DNA of 64,000 nt, taken from positions 1-64,000 of the forward strand of contig JBGCFQ010000033.1 in the NCBI GenBank assembly GCA_045106985.1. Reading direction: 5' to 3'. Both the position numbers and the translations under genes were made by a program. Below are positions 1 through 9,676 of the stretch, one piece after another (within the stretch, counting starts at the first letter, position 1; each line of letters opens with the position of its first letter). Under the pieces are notes generated by a model. The model searched no databases, was not told the origin of the DNA, and saw only the letters and a list, made by a program, of their open reading frames with translations. Source of the stretch: JAUIET01 sp045106985. Its GTDB lineage: Bacteria; Pseudomonadota; Gammaproteobacteria; Pseudomonadales; JAUIET01.

Positions 1-280
1 TCTTTTTTGTTCCATCGGTTGGGTCTTTTTACCTACGCAAACACCGCTGCCATTCTCGCGACTCCCAATGTGCCAACTCCGAAAACGTTTGAACATCGCG
101 ACAAGATCACGATCATACTGCATAACGAGCTACGGCATTGAGTACTGCTTTTGTGAAGGTAAAAGACGCAGGCCGAGTGAGTAAAAGAGACAAGCGTAGC
201 GCAGGCTCTTTTAGGATCGAGGGACCCCCGGAGGGGACAAGTCACGTAACAAAAGGAGTGCTCGGTGGCGTAGCGGGCTA

Positions 281-1609
281 TTAATCATCAGCCAGAGTTT
301 CCAAGGCTTGGTACACGGCAACTCTAAAGTCTGGACGGAAAGACCAGGGCGAGCGCATTAATTGAATCATACCGATAGCAACAATATCCTCCACTGGGTC
401 AACCCAAAACACCGTGCCTGCTGCACCGCCCCAATAAAACTCCCCCTTTGAGCCGAGTACTCCAGCCTTCGCAGGATCGCTGACAATGCCAAAGCCAAGC
501 CCAAATGTTTGCCCGGGGTAGAAACCACTAAGCGCCTCAAGCCTGTCGCCTGCGCCTACATTGCGCACCGAATCAGGGACATGATTCTGAGTCATATAGT
601 TCAGCGTTTTAGGGCCAATAATGCGTATGCCCTCATACTCACCGCCATTGCGGAGCATCTCGGCAAAGCGTAGGTAATCTTCAGCGCTTGAGACCAGGCC
701 ACCACCGCCGGAGAACAATGTTGCGTTTTGATACTTCGTGATCGACTCTGACCCCAATACTACTGCTTTCTTGGATTCAGCATCAAAGACATGGTTAGGT
801 AGAAAACGACCTAACTTGCTGTCAGGCACAGAAAAGAAAGTGTCACGCATGCCTAGTGGTGCAAATATGTGCTCCTCAAAATAAAGATCGAGGGTTTGGC
901 CGCTGATTCGCTCGATAATCAAGCCGGTAATATCCACCGCCACGCTGTAGTTCCAGCCGGTTCCGGGGTGAAATTTTAACGGCAGCTTGGCCAGTTTTTT
1001 CGCAAATACGTCAAGGTTTTTGGAGCGGAGTATGTCGCTTTCTCTATACAAGGCATCGACAGGGTCATTCGGCACGAAGCCGTAAGAAAACCCCGCTGTA
1101 TGGGTTAGCAATTGATGCATAGTGATCGGTGATGCGGCAGGCTCTAAGGTGCCATCCTCGCTCATCACCGAAAGCTCGACCAGTTCTGGCACCCATTTAC
1201 TGATCGGATCAGAGAGCTGGAATTTTCCCTGCTCATACAATTGCATTGCTGCAATTGCGGTTACTGGTTTGGTCATGGAATAAATACGAAAAAGATCATC
1301 CTTTGCCAAGGGTCGTGGATCATCCAAGCCTTTTTGCCCAACGGCTTCAAAGTGTACTAGCTTGCCATGGCGAGCAACCATGGTAATCATGCCCGGCACT
1401 TTGCTTTCTTTAACGTAGGCCTGGGCCATAGCTGATACGCGCTCCAGGCGTTCTGCGGAAATACCAACGTCTGCTGGAGCACCAGGCGGCGATGTGTCTG
1501 CCAGAGCTAGCGGTGCGCTAAAAAGATAACTGGCGGTGAAGAAAATGAAGACGGATAAAAGGGAGGAGGATTGGGCCGGTTTAGCGTTGAGTTTCTTACA
1601 CTGGATCAT
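281..1609 (-). CDS. Exported serine hydrolase, class C beta-lactamase/esterase family
   Basis: Predicted periplasmic serine hydrolase of the beta-lactamase/transpeptidase-like superfamily (EstB-type esterases, AmpC relatives), 442 aa. The nucleophile motif SMTK (S111, K114) is clear. The second motif is NYSV rather than the usual YxN around Y221, and WGGAAG near the C-terminus stands where the KTG-like box falls. The N-terminus has a charged stretch and a hydrophobic segment ending ALA-D, a signal peptide. I chose the ATG at 1609; an upstream TTG at 1645 adds 12 residues without a better ribosome site. The family covers esterases, peptidases and true lactamases, so the substrate cannot be read. 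It stands alone, with rhlE upstream on the same strand about 100 bp away. Confidence 0.85.
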   Translation of the reverse strand: MIQCKKLNAKPAQSSSLLSVFIFFTASYLFSAPLALADTSPPGAPADVGISAERLERVSAMAQAYVKESKVPGMITMVARHGKLVHFEAVGQKGLDDPRPLAKDDLFRIYSMTKPVTAIAAMQLYEQGKFQLSDPISKWVPELVELSVMSEDGTLEPAASPITMHQLLTHTAGFSYGFVPNDPVDALYRESDILRSKNLDVFAKKLAKLPLKFHPGTGWNYSVAVDITGLIIERISGQTLDLYFEEHIFAPLGMRDTFFSVPDSKLGRFLPNHVFDAESKKAVVLGSESITKYQNATLFSGGGGLVSSAEDYLRFAEMLRNGGEYEGIRIIGPKTLNYMTQNHVPDSVRNVGAGDRLEALSGFYPGQTFGLGFGIVSDPAKAGVLGSKGEFYWGGAAGTVFWVDPVEDIVAIGMIQLMRSPWSFRPDFRVAVYQALETLADD

Positions 1610-1707
1610 AGATGTGCTCGCTGGGGCTGAATGAACAGCCGTCAACGATACACTAAATTAAGGGAATTGCGCGCCCGGCTGCATGCTCAGTCTCCGGCTC
1701 TAGAAGT

Positions 1708-3138
1708 TCATCGATTACCATTCTTTTCGACGGCCGTATTGCCTCTATTTTGTCCACTCCGAGCTTGTCCGCTCCGAGCTTGTCCACTACGACTGTTACT
1801 AGGTCGATCATTCTGCGAGGAACGTCTTCGACTGCTGCTCGGTCGATTGTCGTTGCCTTCATTGCCATTGCCTGATGAATTGCCACGGCCTGACGAATTT
1901 CGGTTGGACGATGAATTTCTGGGCGCGGATGGCTTCTTCGTTCGTGGCGGCCTTGCCGGCGGTCGCAAGCTAGTTTCCGGTACTTCATGGTCAGGTTCAA
2001 AGCCGCTAACGTATTCGCGAATCAATAGTTTCTGGATTAAACGCTCGATGTCGCTCAATTGCTTCACTTCATCCGCGCTTACCAAGGAAACAGCCTGACC
2101 TTCCATGCCAGCTCTGCCAGTACGGCCGATTCTATGCACATAATCTTCTGGCACGTTGGGCAAATCAAAGTTCACTACCTGTGGCAGCTGGTCAATGTCT
2201 ATGCCACGTGCGGCAATGTCAGTGGCAACCAGAATTCGTGTGCTGCCGTTCTTGAAACCGGCCAGCGCTTTAGTGCGCGCGCCCTGGCTTTTATTACCGT
2301 GAATAGCGGCCGCGTTAATTCCAAAAGCCTCCAATTGCTTCACCAACTTATTGGCGCCGTGCTTTGTTCTAGAAAAAACCAGTGCTTGGCTCCAGTTATT
2401 GTCGACAATCAGGTTGCAAAGCAATTCCGCTTTACGCTTTTTATCAACCGGGTGTATCCACTGTTTAACCGAAGTTGCAGCCGCATTTCTTGGTGTAACG
2501 GATATTTCGACCGGGTTGTTTAAGAAGCCTCTCGCTAGTTTTCGAATTGAATCGGAAAATGTAGCTGAAAACAAAAGGCTCTGTCGTTTTTCGGGCAATA
2601 GGGCCAAAATACGACGAATATCATGAATGAAACCCATATCCAGCATTCGGTCGGCTTCGTCCAGAACCAATACTTCCAAATCACTAAACTTGATCGCGTT
2701 CTGGCTGTACAAATCCAACAGGCGGCCTGGCGTTGCAACCAAAATGTCGGCGCCCTGGCGAAGTTTCATCATTTGCGGGTTGATTTTTACGCCACCGAAC
2801 ACAACGCATGAGCGTAAGTTGGTGTGCTTGCCATAGGTGGCTACGCTTTCTTGTATTTGCGCAGCCAGCTCCCTAGTGGGGGTGAGTATCAATACGCGGG
2901 CATGGTTGGCCTTTGCTGGTGTTCCTTCGGTTAGGCGCATTAGCAATGGCAGGGTAAAGCCGGCGGTTTTTCCGGTTCCGGTTTGTGCCGCGGCCATCAA
3001 GTCGTCGCCGTTAAGCACGGCTGGTATGGCCTGGGCTTGAATGGGCGTGGGCTCTGTATAGCCCTTTTCATTGAGCGCCTTAAGGATAGCTGGCGGTAAA
3101 CCGAGTGATTCGAAGGTGATGGGGGTGGTGTCAGACAT
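1708..3138 (-). CDS. rhlE: DEAD-box ATP-dependent RNA helicase, RhlE type
   Basis: RNA helicase of about 476 aa. The N-terminus carries the Q motif (GYTEPTPIQAQAIP), then AQTGTGKT, PTRELAAQ, DEADRMLDMGF, SAT and the C-terminal HRIGRTGR, all in order. The segment after the start (FESLGLPPAILKAL) follows the RhlE pattern. The last 100 residues are a basic, Arg/Ser/Asn/Gly-rich tail typical of RhlE proteins and probably bind RNA; it ends in small SGQAR repeats that are also visible as a nucleotide micro-repeat near 1757-1790. Start placed at the ATG at 3138; a start 33 bp upstream is possible but has no family match. Role: RNA unwinding in cold adaptation, ribosome maturation or the degradosome, from family knowledge. 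Confidence 0.93.
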   Translation of the reverse strand: MSDTTPITFESLGLPPAILKALNEKGYTEPTPIQAQAIPAVLNGDDLMAAAQTGTGKTAGFTLPLLMRLTEGTPAKANHARVLILTPTRELAAQIQESVATYGKHTNLRSCVVFGGVKINPQMMKLRQGADILVATPGRLLDLYSQNAIKFSDLEVLVLDEADRMLDMGFIHDIRRILALLPEKRQSLLFSATFSDSIRKLARGFLNNPVEISVTPRNAAATSVKQWIHPVDKKRKAELLCNLIVDNNWSQALVFSRTKHGANKLVKQLEAFGINAAAIHGNKSQGARTKALAGFKNGSTRILVATDIAARGIDIDQLPQVVNFDLPNVPEDYVHRIGRTGRAGMEGQAVSLVSADEVKQLSDIERLIQKLLIREYVSGFEPDHEVPETSLRPPARPPRTKKPSAPRNSSSNRNSSGRGNSSGNGNEGNDNRPSSSRRRSSQNDRPSNSRSGQARSGQARSGQNRGNTAVEKNGNR

Positions 3139-3355
3139 TAAAAACCTTGGGATATGAAGTGATGCTCGCAATTGCTGCGGCGCGCGGAGCTTACAGTAAT
3201 CGGCTTAGTAGTACCATTACAAACGCCTGTAGTGTGGCAAATACAGCGTAAAAGCGGCGCTGGGCGTGCAATTCTGAAGTCAGAACAGGCCGCCAGGTAG
3301 GCATTAAGAAGTGTCGTGCTTCCCGCTTAAGTAGGGGCTATTAGTATCAGCGACC

Positions 3356-4117
3356 TTAAAAAGTATCAAAACCACCGTTAACGGCCAGGTTTTGGCCTGT
3401 TACCCAGGCTGATTCTTCACTGCACAAATACGAAATTGCAGCGCCTACGTCGTGGCCAGTGCCGGGGCGTGATACTGGAGTTCGTTCCAGCAGTGCTTTG
3501 AAATAAGCACTTAAACCTGGGTCATCAGTGCTGGCGGCATTTTCCATTAGTCCCAAAGACACAGTGTTAGCCGTAATGCCGTGTCGACCTTCTTCAGTTG
3601 CAAGGCACTTGCTGAACTGCAGGCCGGCAGCCTTGGCGGCCCCATAAATTGACAAACCTTCGCCACCTTTGCGACCAGAGTCAGAGCTCACGGTCACGAA
3701 TCGGCCCCATTGGCGTTCGCGCATTCCCGGCAGTACCGCTTTGGCTGCATTCATTACGCCAAAAACGTTAAGATCAAACTGCTTCTGCCAATTGGTGGGG
3801 TTCGTATCAAAGAAATTGGAAAAATGCTCGGTCGGATCGGCGACGCGAACAATACCGGCATTGTTGACAAGAATGTCTACTCCGCCGATCGAGGCAACGG
3901 CATCCACAAAGGCCTGCAAGTCGGTAACATCAAAGGCCTTTGCTTCTGCCTTGAATTGCTTTTCGCGTAGCAAGGCCGCAGTGCGTTGCGCTTTTCTCTC
4001 AGACAAATCATTAATGATCACGGTTGCACCTAACGCAGCTAAACATTCTGCAATACCTACCCCCATGCCTTGGCCTGCACCGGTTACTAACGCTTTGCGG
4101 CCACTGAGATCAAACAT
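3356..4117 (-). CDS. Short-chain dehydrogenase/reductase
   Basis: Classical SDR of 253 aa. It has the nucleotide-binding TGAGQGMG at 12-19, NNAG at 85-88, Ser144/145 and the catalytic YGAAK (Y158, K162), and ends in the SDR-typical NLAVNGGFDTF. It should be a cytoplasmic NAD(P)-dependent oxidoreductase acting on an alcohol or ketone. It starts three bases after the stop of the acyl-CoA ligase gene, so the two are surely co-transcribed, and a second SDR precedes the ligase. The likely job is one redox step on a CoA-activated acyl, aromatic or steroid-like substrate; the sequence does not fix which. Confidence 0.9.
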   Translation of the reverse strand: MFDLSGRKALVTGAGQGMGVGIAECLAALGATVIINDLSERKAQRTAALLREKQFKAEAKAFDVTDLQAFVDAVASIGGVDILVNNAGIVRVADPTEHFSNFFDTNPTNWQKQFDLNVFGVMNAAKAVLPGMRERQWGRFVTVSSDSGRKGGEGLSIYGAAKAAGLQFSKCLATEEGRHGITANTVSLGLMENAASTDDPGLSAYFKALLERTPVSRPGTGHDVGAAISYLCSEESAWVTGQNLAVNGGFDTF

Positions 4118-4120
4118 ACA

Positions 4121-5800
4121 TTAATCCATCCACTCAATTTTTAGTTCGCCTTGCTCGGCGCCAAGACGGGCTAGCTCTTCAGCGCGGCGGCCAAATTTTT
4201 CTTCAACCTCATCGCGCTTAAGTTTTAGGGTCGGCGTTAGCATGCCATTCTCAATAGTCCATGGGTTTGGAGTAACAATGATAGCGCCGATTCTCGCGTG
4301 CTTTTCTATGCTGTCGTTTACTGCCTTACATTGCTGTACCAGTGCCTCATTAATAGTGTCTTCGCTGTGCGCTTTCGCTAGCTCAGAAAGCACAACAACC
4401 ATTACCGTTTTAGAATAGCCTCTTCCTAACAAACACAATTGTTCGGCATGTTCGCATTCTGCAAATGCACCTTCAATGGGTGGCGGTGCAACAAACTTTC
4501 CTTGAATGGTTTTGAAGTAATCTTTCACCCGGCCGGTAATGTAGTAGAAACCGTCTTCGTCTACTTTCGCTTTGTCGCCTGTATGTACCCAGCCATCCAC
4601 AAAGGTCTCTGCCGTTTTTTCTGGGTTCTTATAGTACCCAGGGGCAAGGCCGGTAGCCTTTACGCACAGCTCGCCGTCTTCAAGAATTTTAACTTCAACA
4701 TCGCCAATAATCTTACCAATCGAACCTATGCGTCTTACGTCTGGCGTATTTCCTATTAAACCCATTGCCTCACTCTGCCCGTAACCTTCAAGCAGGCATA
4801 AGCCTATTGAGTCGTACCATTCGATTAAAGCAGGCGGGGTAGGTGCGGCAGCGGTTAAGGCGTAATCCACATCTTGCAAGCCTAAGGCAGACTTTAGAAA
4901 CTCTTGAGTACCTTCTTTGTTTTCTGCGAGGGCCGTGTCCAAAGCTTGTTGGCCACCTAGCTTTGCGAGTACGCCCTGGTGAAGTTGCTCCCACACTCGT
5001 GGTGCTCCGAAAAAGAAAGTCGGTTTGGTATGAGCCATGTCGCGGGCAAGCGTACTCAAATCTTCGTTGAACGAGACGTCGCCACAATGAATAAGACTTT
5101 GTATCCAGACCAGTTGTCGTTCGGCAATATGCGCTAACGGCAGATAGGAGAGAAATCGTGGCAGTTCTCTAATTTTAAAGGTGTCTACACCTCGTTGCAT
5201 TGGCACCAGCATTGACTCATGTGTTTGTATAACACCTTTTGGTACGCCAGTTGTGCCGGAGGTGAATGGCAGAGTAATCAAATCGGTTGGCGAACTTTGA
5301 TAAGACGGTGATGAGCCACTGAAATCACTCAGGATGTCCTCCCATCGAATATGCTCCACGCCAGGATCTACACCGGGAAGAGCGATGACAAGAGTGCCTT
5401 CTGGCAGCACTGAGCGCACTGCTTCCCAATTGCTCGCCTCGCCAACCACAATGGCTTTGGTTTCGGTAAATTCCAAAAGGTACTTCGCTGTGTCCGCTAT
5501 CATTGTGGTGAAAAGAGGCACAGAGACGTTACCAGAGCAGGCGATAGCCATATCAGCCAGCATCCAATGAGCTCTGTTGCGTGACAGTATCGCCAATACA
5601 GTGCCATCCTCATCACCGCCTTTAACACCAAAGTGCGCTTCAAGCCAGGCGGCAATTGCGTGCGTTTCTGATCGGGCTTGGGCCCAGCTCCAAGTAGTGA
5701 ATTCGTCGCCTTTGCGATCTCGCAGCCAAATACGATCGGGCGAATCAGTTGCTCGATGCTCCAGGTACTCGTTAATTGTGGGGAGAATTATGCTGCTCAT
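4121..5800 (-). CDS. AMP-forming acyl-CoA synthetase (ANL superfamily)
   Basis: Activates a carboxylic acid to its CoA thioester through an acyl-adenylate, 559 aa. Visible core motifs are the phosphate loop FTSGTTGVPKG (180-189), GYGQSE in the adenylate pocket, and HTGDKAKVDEDGFYYITGR followed by KDYFKT in the hinge. A short polar stretch replaces the usual GxK lysine context (FKTIQGKFVAPPPIE), where the Lys is present. The overall shape resembles feruloyl-CoA-synthase-like and long-chain ligases, but I cannot assign a substrate. It is the middle gene of a three-gene operon, between two SDRs, which suggests a catabolic module for a hydroxylated acid. Confidence 0.88.
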   Translation of the reverse strand: MSSIILPTINEYLEHRATDSPDRIWLRDRKGDEFTTWSWAQARSETHAIAAWLEAHFGVKGGDEDGTVLAILSRNRAHWMLADMAIACSGNVSVPLFTTMIADTAKYLLEFTETKAIVVGEASNWEAVRSVLPEGTLVIALPGVDPGVEHIRWEDILSDFSGSSPSYQSSPTDLITLPFTSGTTGVPKGVIQTHESMLVPMQRGVDTFKIRELPRFLSYLPLAHIAERQLVWIQSLIHCGDVSFNEDLSTLARDMAHTKPTFFFGAPRVWEQLHQGVLAKLGGQQALDTALAENKEGTQEFLKSALGLQDVDYALTAAAPTPPALIEWYDSIGLCLLEGYGQSEAMGLIGNTPDVRRIGSIGKIIGDVEVKILEDGELCVKATGLAPGYYKNPEKTAETFVDGWVHTGDKAKVDEDGFYYITGRVKDYFKTIQGKFVAPPPIEGAFAECEHAEQLCLLGRGYSKTVMVVVLSELAKAHSEDTINEALVQQCKAVNDSIEKHARIGAIIVTPNPWTIENGMLTPTLKLKRDEVEEKFGRRAEELARLGAEQGELKIEWMD

Positions 5801-5858
5801 AAGCGATCCATCATCTTGTTATTGGTTGTATAGCTTATTGTACCCTGTCAGCGTTTTT

Positions 5859-6719
5859 TTAGCAGGGTCCTGGGTCTTCGCCGGCCAACACTTTTTGCCA
5901 CACTTCCTCGCCGAAAATTCGCTGAACCAGCGCCCCTTGATCGGCGGCGCTACGCAGCTCATTTCCGCCTTCAATAGCTAAACTTTGGCCGGTTATCCAG
6001 CTTGATTCAGGCCCTGCTAGGTATCGCACCCCGGCGGCTATATCTTCAGGTTCGCCCAAACGCCCTAGTGGTTTTTCCGCCGCGAATTTTTCTACAACGG
6101 ACTCATCAGCAAATATTGCTTTAGTGCATTCTGTTCGTGTTAAACCTGGCCTGACGGCATTTACTCGAATCTTATAGCGTGACAGCTCTTCGGCCAGCTG
6201 TCGGGTCATCCCTTCTAGCGCCGCTTTCGCTGTGCAATAAGCTGGTAGCCATGGGAAGGCCAGCTTGGCCGCGTCAGAAGAGATGATGACTATGCTGCCA
6301 CCACCGCTCTTCACCATTTCAGGAACACAATAGCGTACTGCCAGAAAACAGGACAACACATTTAGTTCGATGTCTTGCATGAACGTTTCAGCGCTGTGGG
6401 TCAGTAACGGTCTTATTGCGCCGCCACCTACGGTAGGTACGCAGATGTTGAGCGGGCCGCTACGTTCAACAGCGAAGGCCACGGCAGCTATCACATCGTC
6501 AGTATTCAGAGCGTCACCTGCGAATAGGTTTATTTCCGCGCAGCCCGGAACGTTGCTTAGCAATTCAGCTTTGGTTTTTTCGAGCGCGTCTTGTCTTCGC
6601 GCCATTAGCGTTATTGCTGCGCCATCTCGCAGAAATGCAGCTGCGCAGGCGCTGCCAATGCCACCTGAACCGCCCGTTATGAAAACGTGTTTGCCGCAAA
6701 GGGCTGGAGTTTCGCTCAT
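5859..6719 (-). CDS. Short-chain dehydrogenase/reductase with atypical NNAG region
   Basis: SDR of 286 aa, first gene of the SDR - CoA ligase - SDR operon. TGGSGGIG at 15-22 binds the dinucleotide, Ser147/148 and YCTAK (Y161, K165) are the catalytic residues, and the end contains WITGQSLAIEGG. The usual NNAG motif after beta-4 is replaced by VPTVGGG (about 94-100), which is unusual for a classical SDR and could alter cofactor or substrate fit. The start is the ATG at 6719; a TTG five codons upstream is less likely. It ends 58 bp before the ligase. Substrate unknown. Confidence 0.87.
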   Translation of the reverse strand: MSETPALCGKHVFITGGSGGIGSACAAAFLRDGAAITLMARRQDALEKTKAELLSNVPGCAEINLFAGDALNTDDVIAAVAFAVERSGPLNICVPTVGGGAIRPLLTHSAETFMQDIELNVLSCFLAVRYCVPEMVKSGGGSIVIISSDAAKLAFPWLPAYCTAKAALEGMTRQLAEELSRYKIRVNAVRPGLTRTECTKAIFADESVVEKFAAEKPLGRLGEPEDIAAGVRYLAGPESSWITGQSLAIEGGNELRSAADQGALVQRIFGEEVWQKVLAGEDPGPC

Positions 6720-6847
6720 CTGCCAACATTCCAATTAATGTGAAGAGAGTAGTGTGCCTCTTTCGGCGTTAGAATTTAACACTGGGGACGCTAAAATGAA
6801 CGAAGCGACATGCGAGCGGCATGATATTGAAGGGATATAGCGCTCGT

Positions 6848-8059
6848 TTATGATCTTTTATAGACTGGCTTTTTTGACGGGCTTTCGGTGAAATTTCCGC
6901 TTCGGCGGTCGTTTGCTGCGAGGTCTGTTGTAATCGATGTGATATTGCCAGTGCTCTGCGCTGTCTCTATTCGATTGCGACCATTGTCCTTCGCCTTATA
7001 TAAGGCGTCATCAGCTAGCTTGAGTAGCCGCTCGACATTGTAATGTTCAGGTAGGTAAGCGTGTGCAATGCCAATGCTTATCGTGACGGGTTCGCAACCA
7101 TTTTTCTCGTAGAGTATGCCAAGCGTGCGCACCGCGGCTCGCATATCTTCGGCAACTTTTGCGCTGCCTTCGAGCGATGTGTCGGGCAAAATTGCAATAA
7201 ATTCTTCGCCGCCAAATCGCCCCAAAAGATCCTCGGGTCGCTTGATGCGTCCTTCCAACTTTTGCGCAATCGTTTGCAAACAAGTGTCACCCTTAAGGTG
7301 GCCATTCACATCGTTGTATTGCTTAAAGTTGTCGATGTCCATTAACAGAATGCTCAAAGGCGCTTTGTATCGAGAAGCCACTCCGATTTCGCGCTCCAAC
7401 GTTGAGTCAATCTTGCGCCTGTTGGGTAGACCTGTTAGATGGTCTTTGTTCGCGTGTTGCCAAATAGAAGCAGCCATCGCATCGCGCAATCCGGCATGGT
7501 GCATAGCGATAAGTGTACTGGCCATTATGAACGCTAAGATAAAGGCGGCGCGAGCAATGCCTCGTTGCTGGGTGTCGTAATGCAAGGTTGGGAACTCAAC
7601 ACCAAAGCTTGGGGCTAAGGCGAAACTAAGCACGATGATTGACGCTGATACTGCACAAACAACACCCGCTGTTCGGCTGTGAATAAGAACAGCTAGCAAT
7701 GGAATAAAGGGTGCGGTCGCTATGATAGGGCCATTCACCCCGCCCGACATTGCCCCGAGAACAAACAATAAACCAGTAAAAATGGTGAGCACCATAACGG
7801 ATGCATATTGGGTCGAAAACCCAATTCTGACGGCAACAAATAGAACGATTAGTCCCAGCAAGGCCGCAGGCCCGATCATCAAAGAGTTGAGGCCACCAAG
7901 CATGTACATTCTAAGCGCAATGAGGAGGGTAATAGACGCCCCAAGAAAAGCGATTGTCCACAGAAGTTGCCGGCGTTTAGACGCCTGCAGGAAGTGATAT
8001 ATCTCCTGTTCCGGTATTTCTAGTGCGAGCTTCTTGCCCAATTTATTGCATCCATGCAC
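6848..8059 (-). CDS. Membrane-bound diguanylate cyclase (GGDEF)
   Basis: Makes cyclic di-GMP from two GTP. The 403-aa protein has about six hydrophobic segments between residues 31 and 185, a linker, then a complete GGDEF domain: LTGLPNRR at 208-215, metal-binding D241 and D243, and active-site GGEEF at 283-287. An RxxD product-inhibition site (RPED, 274-277) lies five residues before GGEEF, so feedback inhibition is expected. The sensory part is a multi-pass membrane region that I cannot assign to a named MASE type. Translation seems to start at a GTG (8059). It stands alone between the SDR operon and an oppositely oriented small membrane protein. Confidence 0.9.
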   Translation of the reverse strand: MHGCNKLGKKLALEIPEQEIYHFLQASKRRQLLWTIAFLGASITLLIALRMYMLGGLNSLMIGPAALLGLIVLFVAVRIGFSTQYASVMVLTIFTGLLFVLGAMSGGVNGPIIATAPFIPLLAVLIHSRTAGVVCAVSASIIVLSFALAPSFGVEFPTLHYDTQQRGIARAAFILAFIMASTLIAMHHAGLRDAMAASIWQHANKDHLTGLPNRRKIDSTLEREIGVASRYKAPLSILLMDIDNFKQYNDVNGHLKGDTCLQTIAQKLEGRIKRPEDLLGRFGGEEFIAILPDTSLEGSAKVAEDMRAAVRTLGILYEKNGCEPVTISIGIAHAYLPEHYNVERLLKLADDALYKAKDNGRNRIETAQSTGNITSITTDLAANDRRSGNFTESPSKKPVYKRS

Positions 8060-8292
8060 GAGAGGGTTGCGAATGAGTTTTCGCCTGATACCTTAAGTAA
8101 ACGACATGTGTGCCATATTTCAATGGTTCTAGGTTATAACCGATGGATGGTCACCGAATACAGGTCGGGCCAATCCTTAGATACCGGGTAGAACGAATGG
8201 TCTACCTGCTTATTCACGCGTGTGAGTATGTAGTAAGCTTGAAGCGTCCGCCACTTGAGTGGCTAAGCGTGTAATGTGGTGTACAGCGAAAA

Positions 8293-8718
8293 ATGAGCGA
8301 TGTAAGCAAACGTCAGATGATGACGGAGATAAGCATTAAGTACTTGCTGGTGCTTCTCTTGTATGGAGGTGTTTACGCGCCGATCAGCATCGGCCCGATG
8401 GAACAACTGGCGCCAGAGCACCAGGAGTCTGTCATCAGCCTAATGGGCTTTTTGATGGCGGCTGCGATTATCGGTGCGTTTGAACTGTCGTATACGCGCA
8501 CTAACATAGATGACTCAACGCAGCGTTACTTAGCGCACTTCACCAAGTTCACTTTATACTCGTCGATATTGTTGCTCATGCAAATTGCTGTACTGGCTTT
8601 TCGTGACGACGCCTTGTTCGGTATTATGATTATGGCTTCTCTTCCCATATCGATAGCCTTGGTTGCTTACGATTTTTGGGATGCGTTGCGAGCCCTGGAT
8701 CGCAAGGGCTCACACTAG
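8293..8718 (+). CDS. Small multi-pass membrane protein of unknown function
   Basis: I do not recognise this 141-aa protein. It is hydrophobic, with about four membrane segments (near residues 15-35, 47-65, 85-105 and 108-128) separated by short polar turns, and has a short basic C-terminal tail. There is no signal peptide and no catalytic motif. It is divergent from the diguanylate cyclase across a 233-bp gap, so the two may share regulatory DNA. The ATG at 8293 has a purine-rich leader. Confidence 0.65.
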   Translation: MSDVSKRQMMTEISIKYLLVLLLYGGVYAPISIGPMEQLAPEHQESVISLMGFLMAAAIIGAFELSYTRTNIDDSTQRYLAHFTKFTLYSSILLLMQIAVLAFRDDALFGIMIMASLPISIALVAYDFWDALRALDRKGSH

Positions 8719-8743
8719 CAGACTGTTGTTAACCGCTTATTAG

Positions 8744-9676
8744 TTAAATGAGACCAAGCTCTTGCGCCATGGTTCTCAAGCCATCCTCTATCGAAACAGT
8801 TGGTTTCCAACCGGCCTCTGTAATCTTTGTTACGTCACCAGACAAAATGTCGATGTCTCCTTTCCAGGATGGAGCACCGTAGGTAACTTCAGTTTCGCTC
8901 AGACGGAGCGTGTCCAAGATTAATGCGACTAGTTCGCGTATAGATACTGTTCGGCCGCCGGAGATATTGAATACTTCGCCGGGTGTGCTCGCTCGCTCGG
9001 CAACGAACATCAGGCCAGCAACCATATCGTCTATATAGCAGTAGTCACGCTCTTGATTACCACTGCCCAGCACTTCCAGCTTGGTTGGATCCTTGGCCAA
9101 TTTCATCATCAGGTCGTAGGCAACATAGTGACGTTGGCGGGGGCCATAGGTGTTGAAAATACGAACTACCGCCAAATCGAAGTCAAACACCTGAGAGTAG
9201 CCGAACAGTAGGCGCTCAGAGCAAAGCTTTGTAGCGCCATAAGGGCTCACCGGGTCAAGCGCGTGACCTTCGTCAACCGGTGTGTATTGCGGCGTGCCGT
9301 AAGCTGCTGCGGTTGAAGCGTAGAGAATGCGCTCAACATTGTGTTTGATGGCGGCGTCGGCCACGTTGTAGGTGCCGACGACATTGCTGCTAAAATCGTT
9401 CTCGCGGTTCTCAACAGACTTTGGCACGGATGCATTAGCGCCCATATGAAAAATCGTGTCGCAGCCTGCGACGGCCTTGTTGACGGCATCGGCGTCACGC
9501 AAATCAGCGACGTGCAGCTCGATATGGTCTTTGGCTTTAACGAGGTTTTCTTCGCTGCCTCCGGACATGTCGTCCAGCACCCGTACCTTAGCCCCAGCTG
9601 CGACCAAACCATCAACAAGATTTGAGCCAACAAATCCGGCACCACCGGTAACCAAAACTGACGAACCTTTCCACAT
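8744..9676 (-). CDS. NAD-dependent nucleotide-sugar epimerase/dehydratase
   Basis: Extended SDR of 310 aa in the UDP-glucose 4-epimerase-like group. GGAGFVG (11-17) binds NAD, D59 is in the ADLRD motif, STAAAYG carries the catalytic Ser/Thr, and SPYGATK gives Y146 and K150. It should interconvert or dehydrate a nucleoside-diphosphate sugar for surface polysaccharide. No glycosyltransferase lies next to it; the nearest glycan-related gene in the window is the flippase at 39 kb. It converges with the small membrane protein, with only 25 bp between the stops. GalE or a WbpP/RmlB-like specificity are all possible. Confidence 0.87.
   Translation of the reverse strand: MWKGSSVLVTGGAGFVGSNLVDGLVAAGAKVRVLDDMSGGSEENLVKAKDHIELHVADLRDADAVNKAVAGCDTIFHMGANASVPKSVENRENDFSSNVVGTYNVADAAIKHNVERILYASTAAAYGTPQYTPVDEGHALDPVSPYGATKLCSERLLFGYSQVFDFDLAVVRIFNTYGPRQRHYVAYDLMMKLAKDPTKLEVLGSGNQERDYCYIDDMVAGLMFVAERASTPGEVFNISGGRTVSIRELVALILDTLRLSETEVTYGAPSWKGDIDILSGDVTKITEAGWKPTVSIEDGLRTMAQELGLI

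Noticed and set aside
33..245. 70-codon minus-strand reading frame at the left end
   Set aside because: Composition is unlike a protein (many Cys and Ser), no ribosome site, no domain; the first 280 bp are treated as non-coding.
1631..2098. Plus-strand frame rich in LRLLLGR repeats
   Set aside because: Shadow of the low-complexity RhlE tail on the other strand.
5815..5860. Inverted repeat ACCCTG/CAGGGT as a terminator before the CoA ligase
   Set aside because: Long loop, weak stem and no T-tract on the transcribed side; it lies inside an apparent operon.
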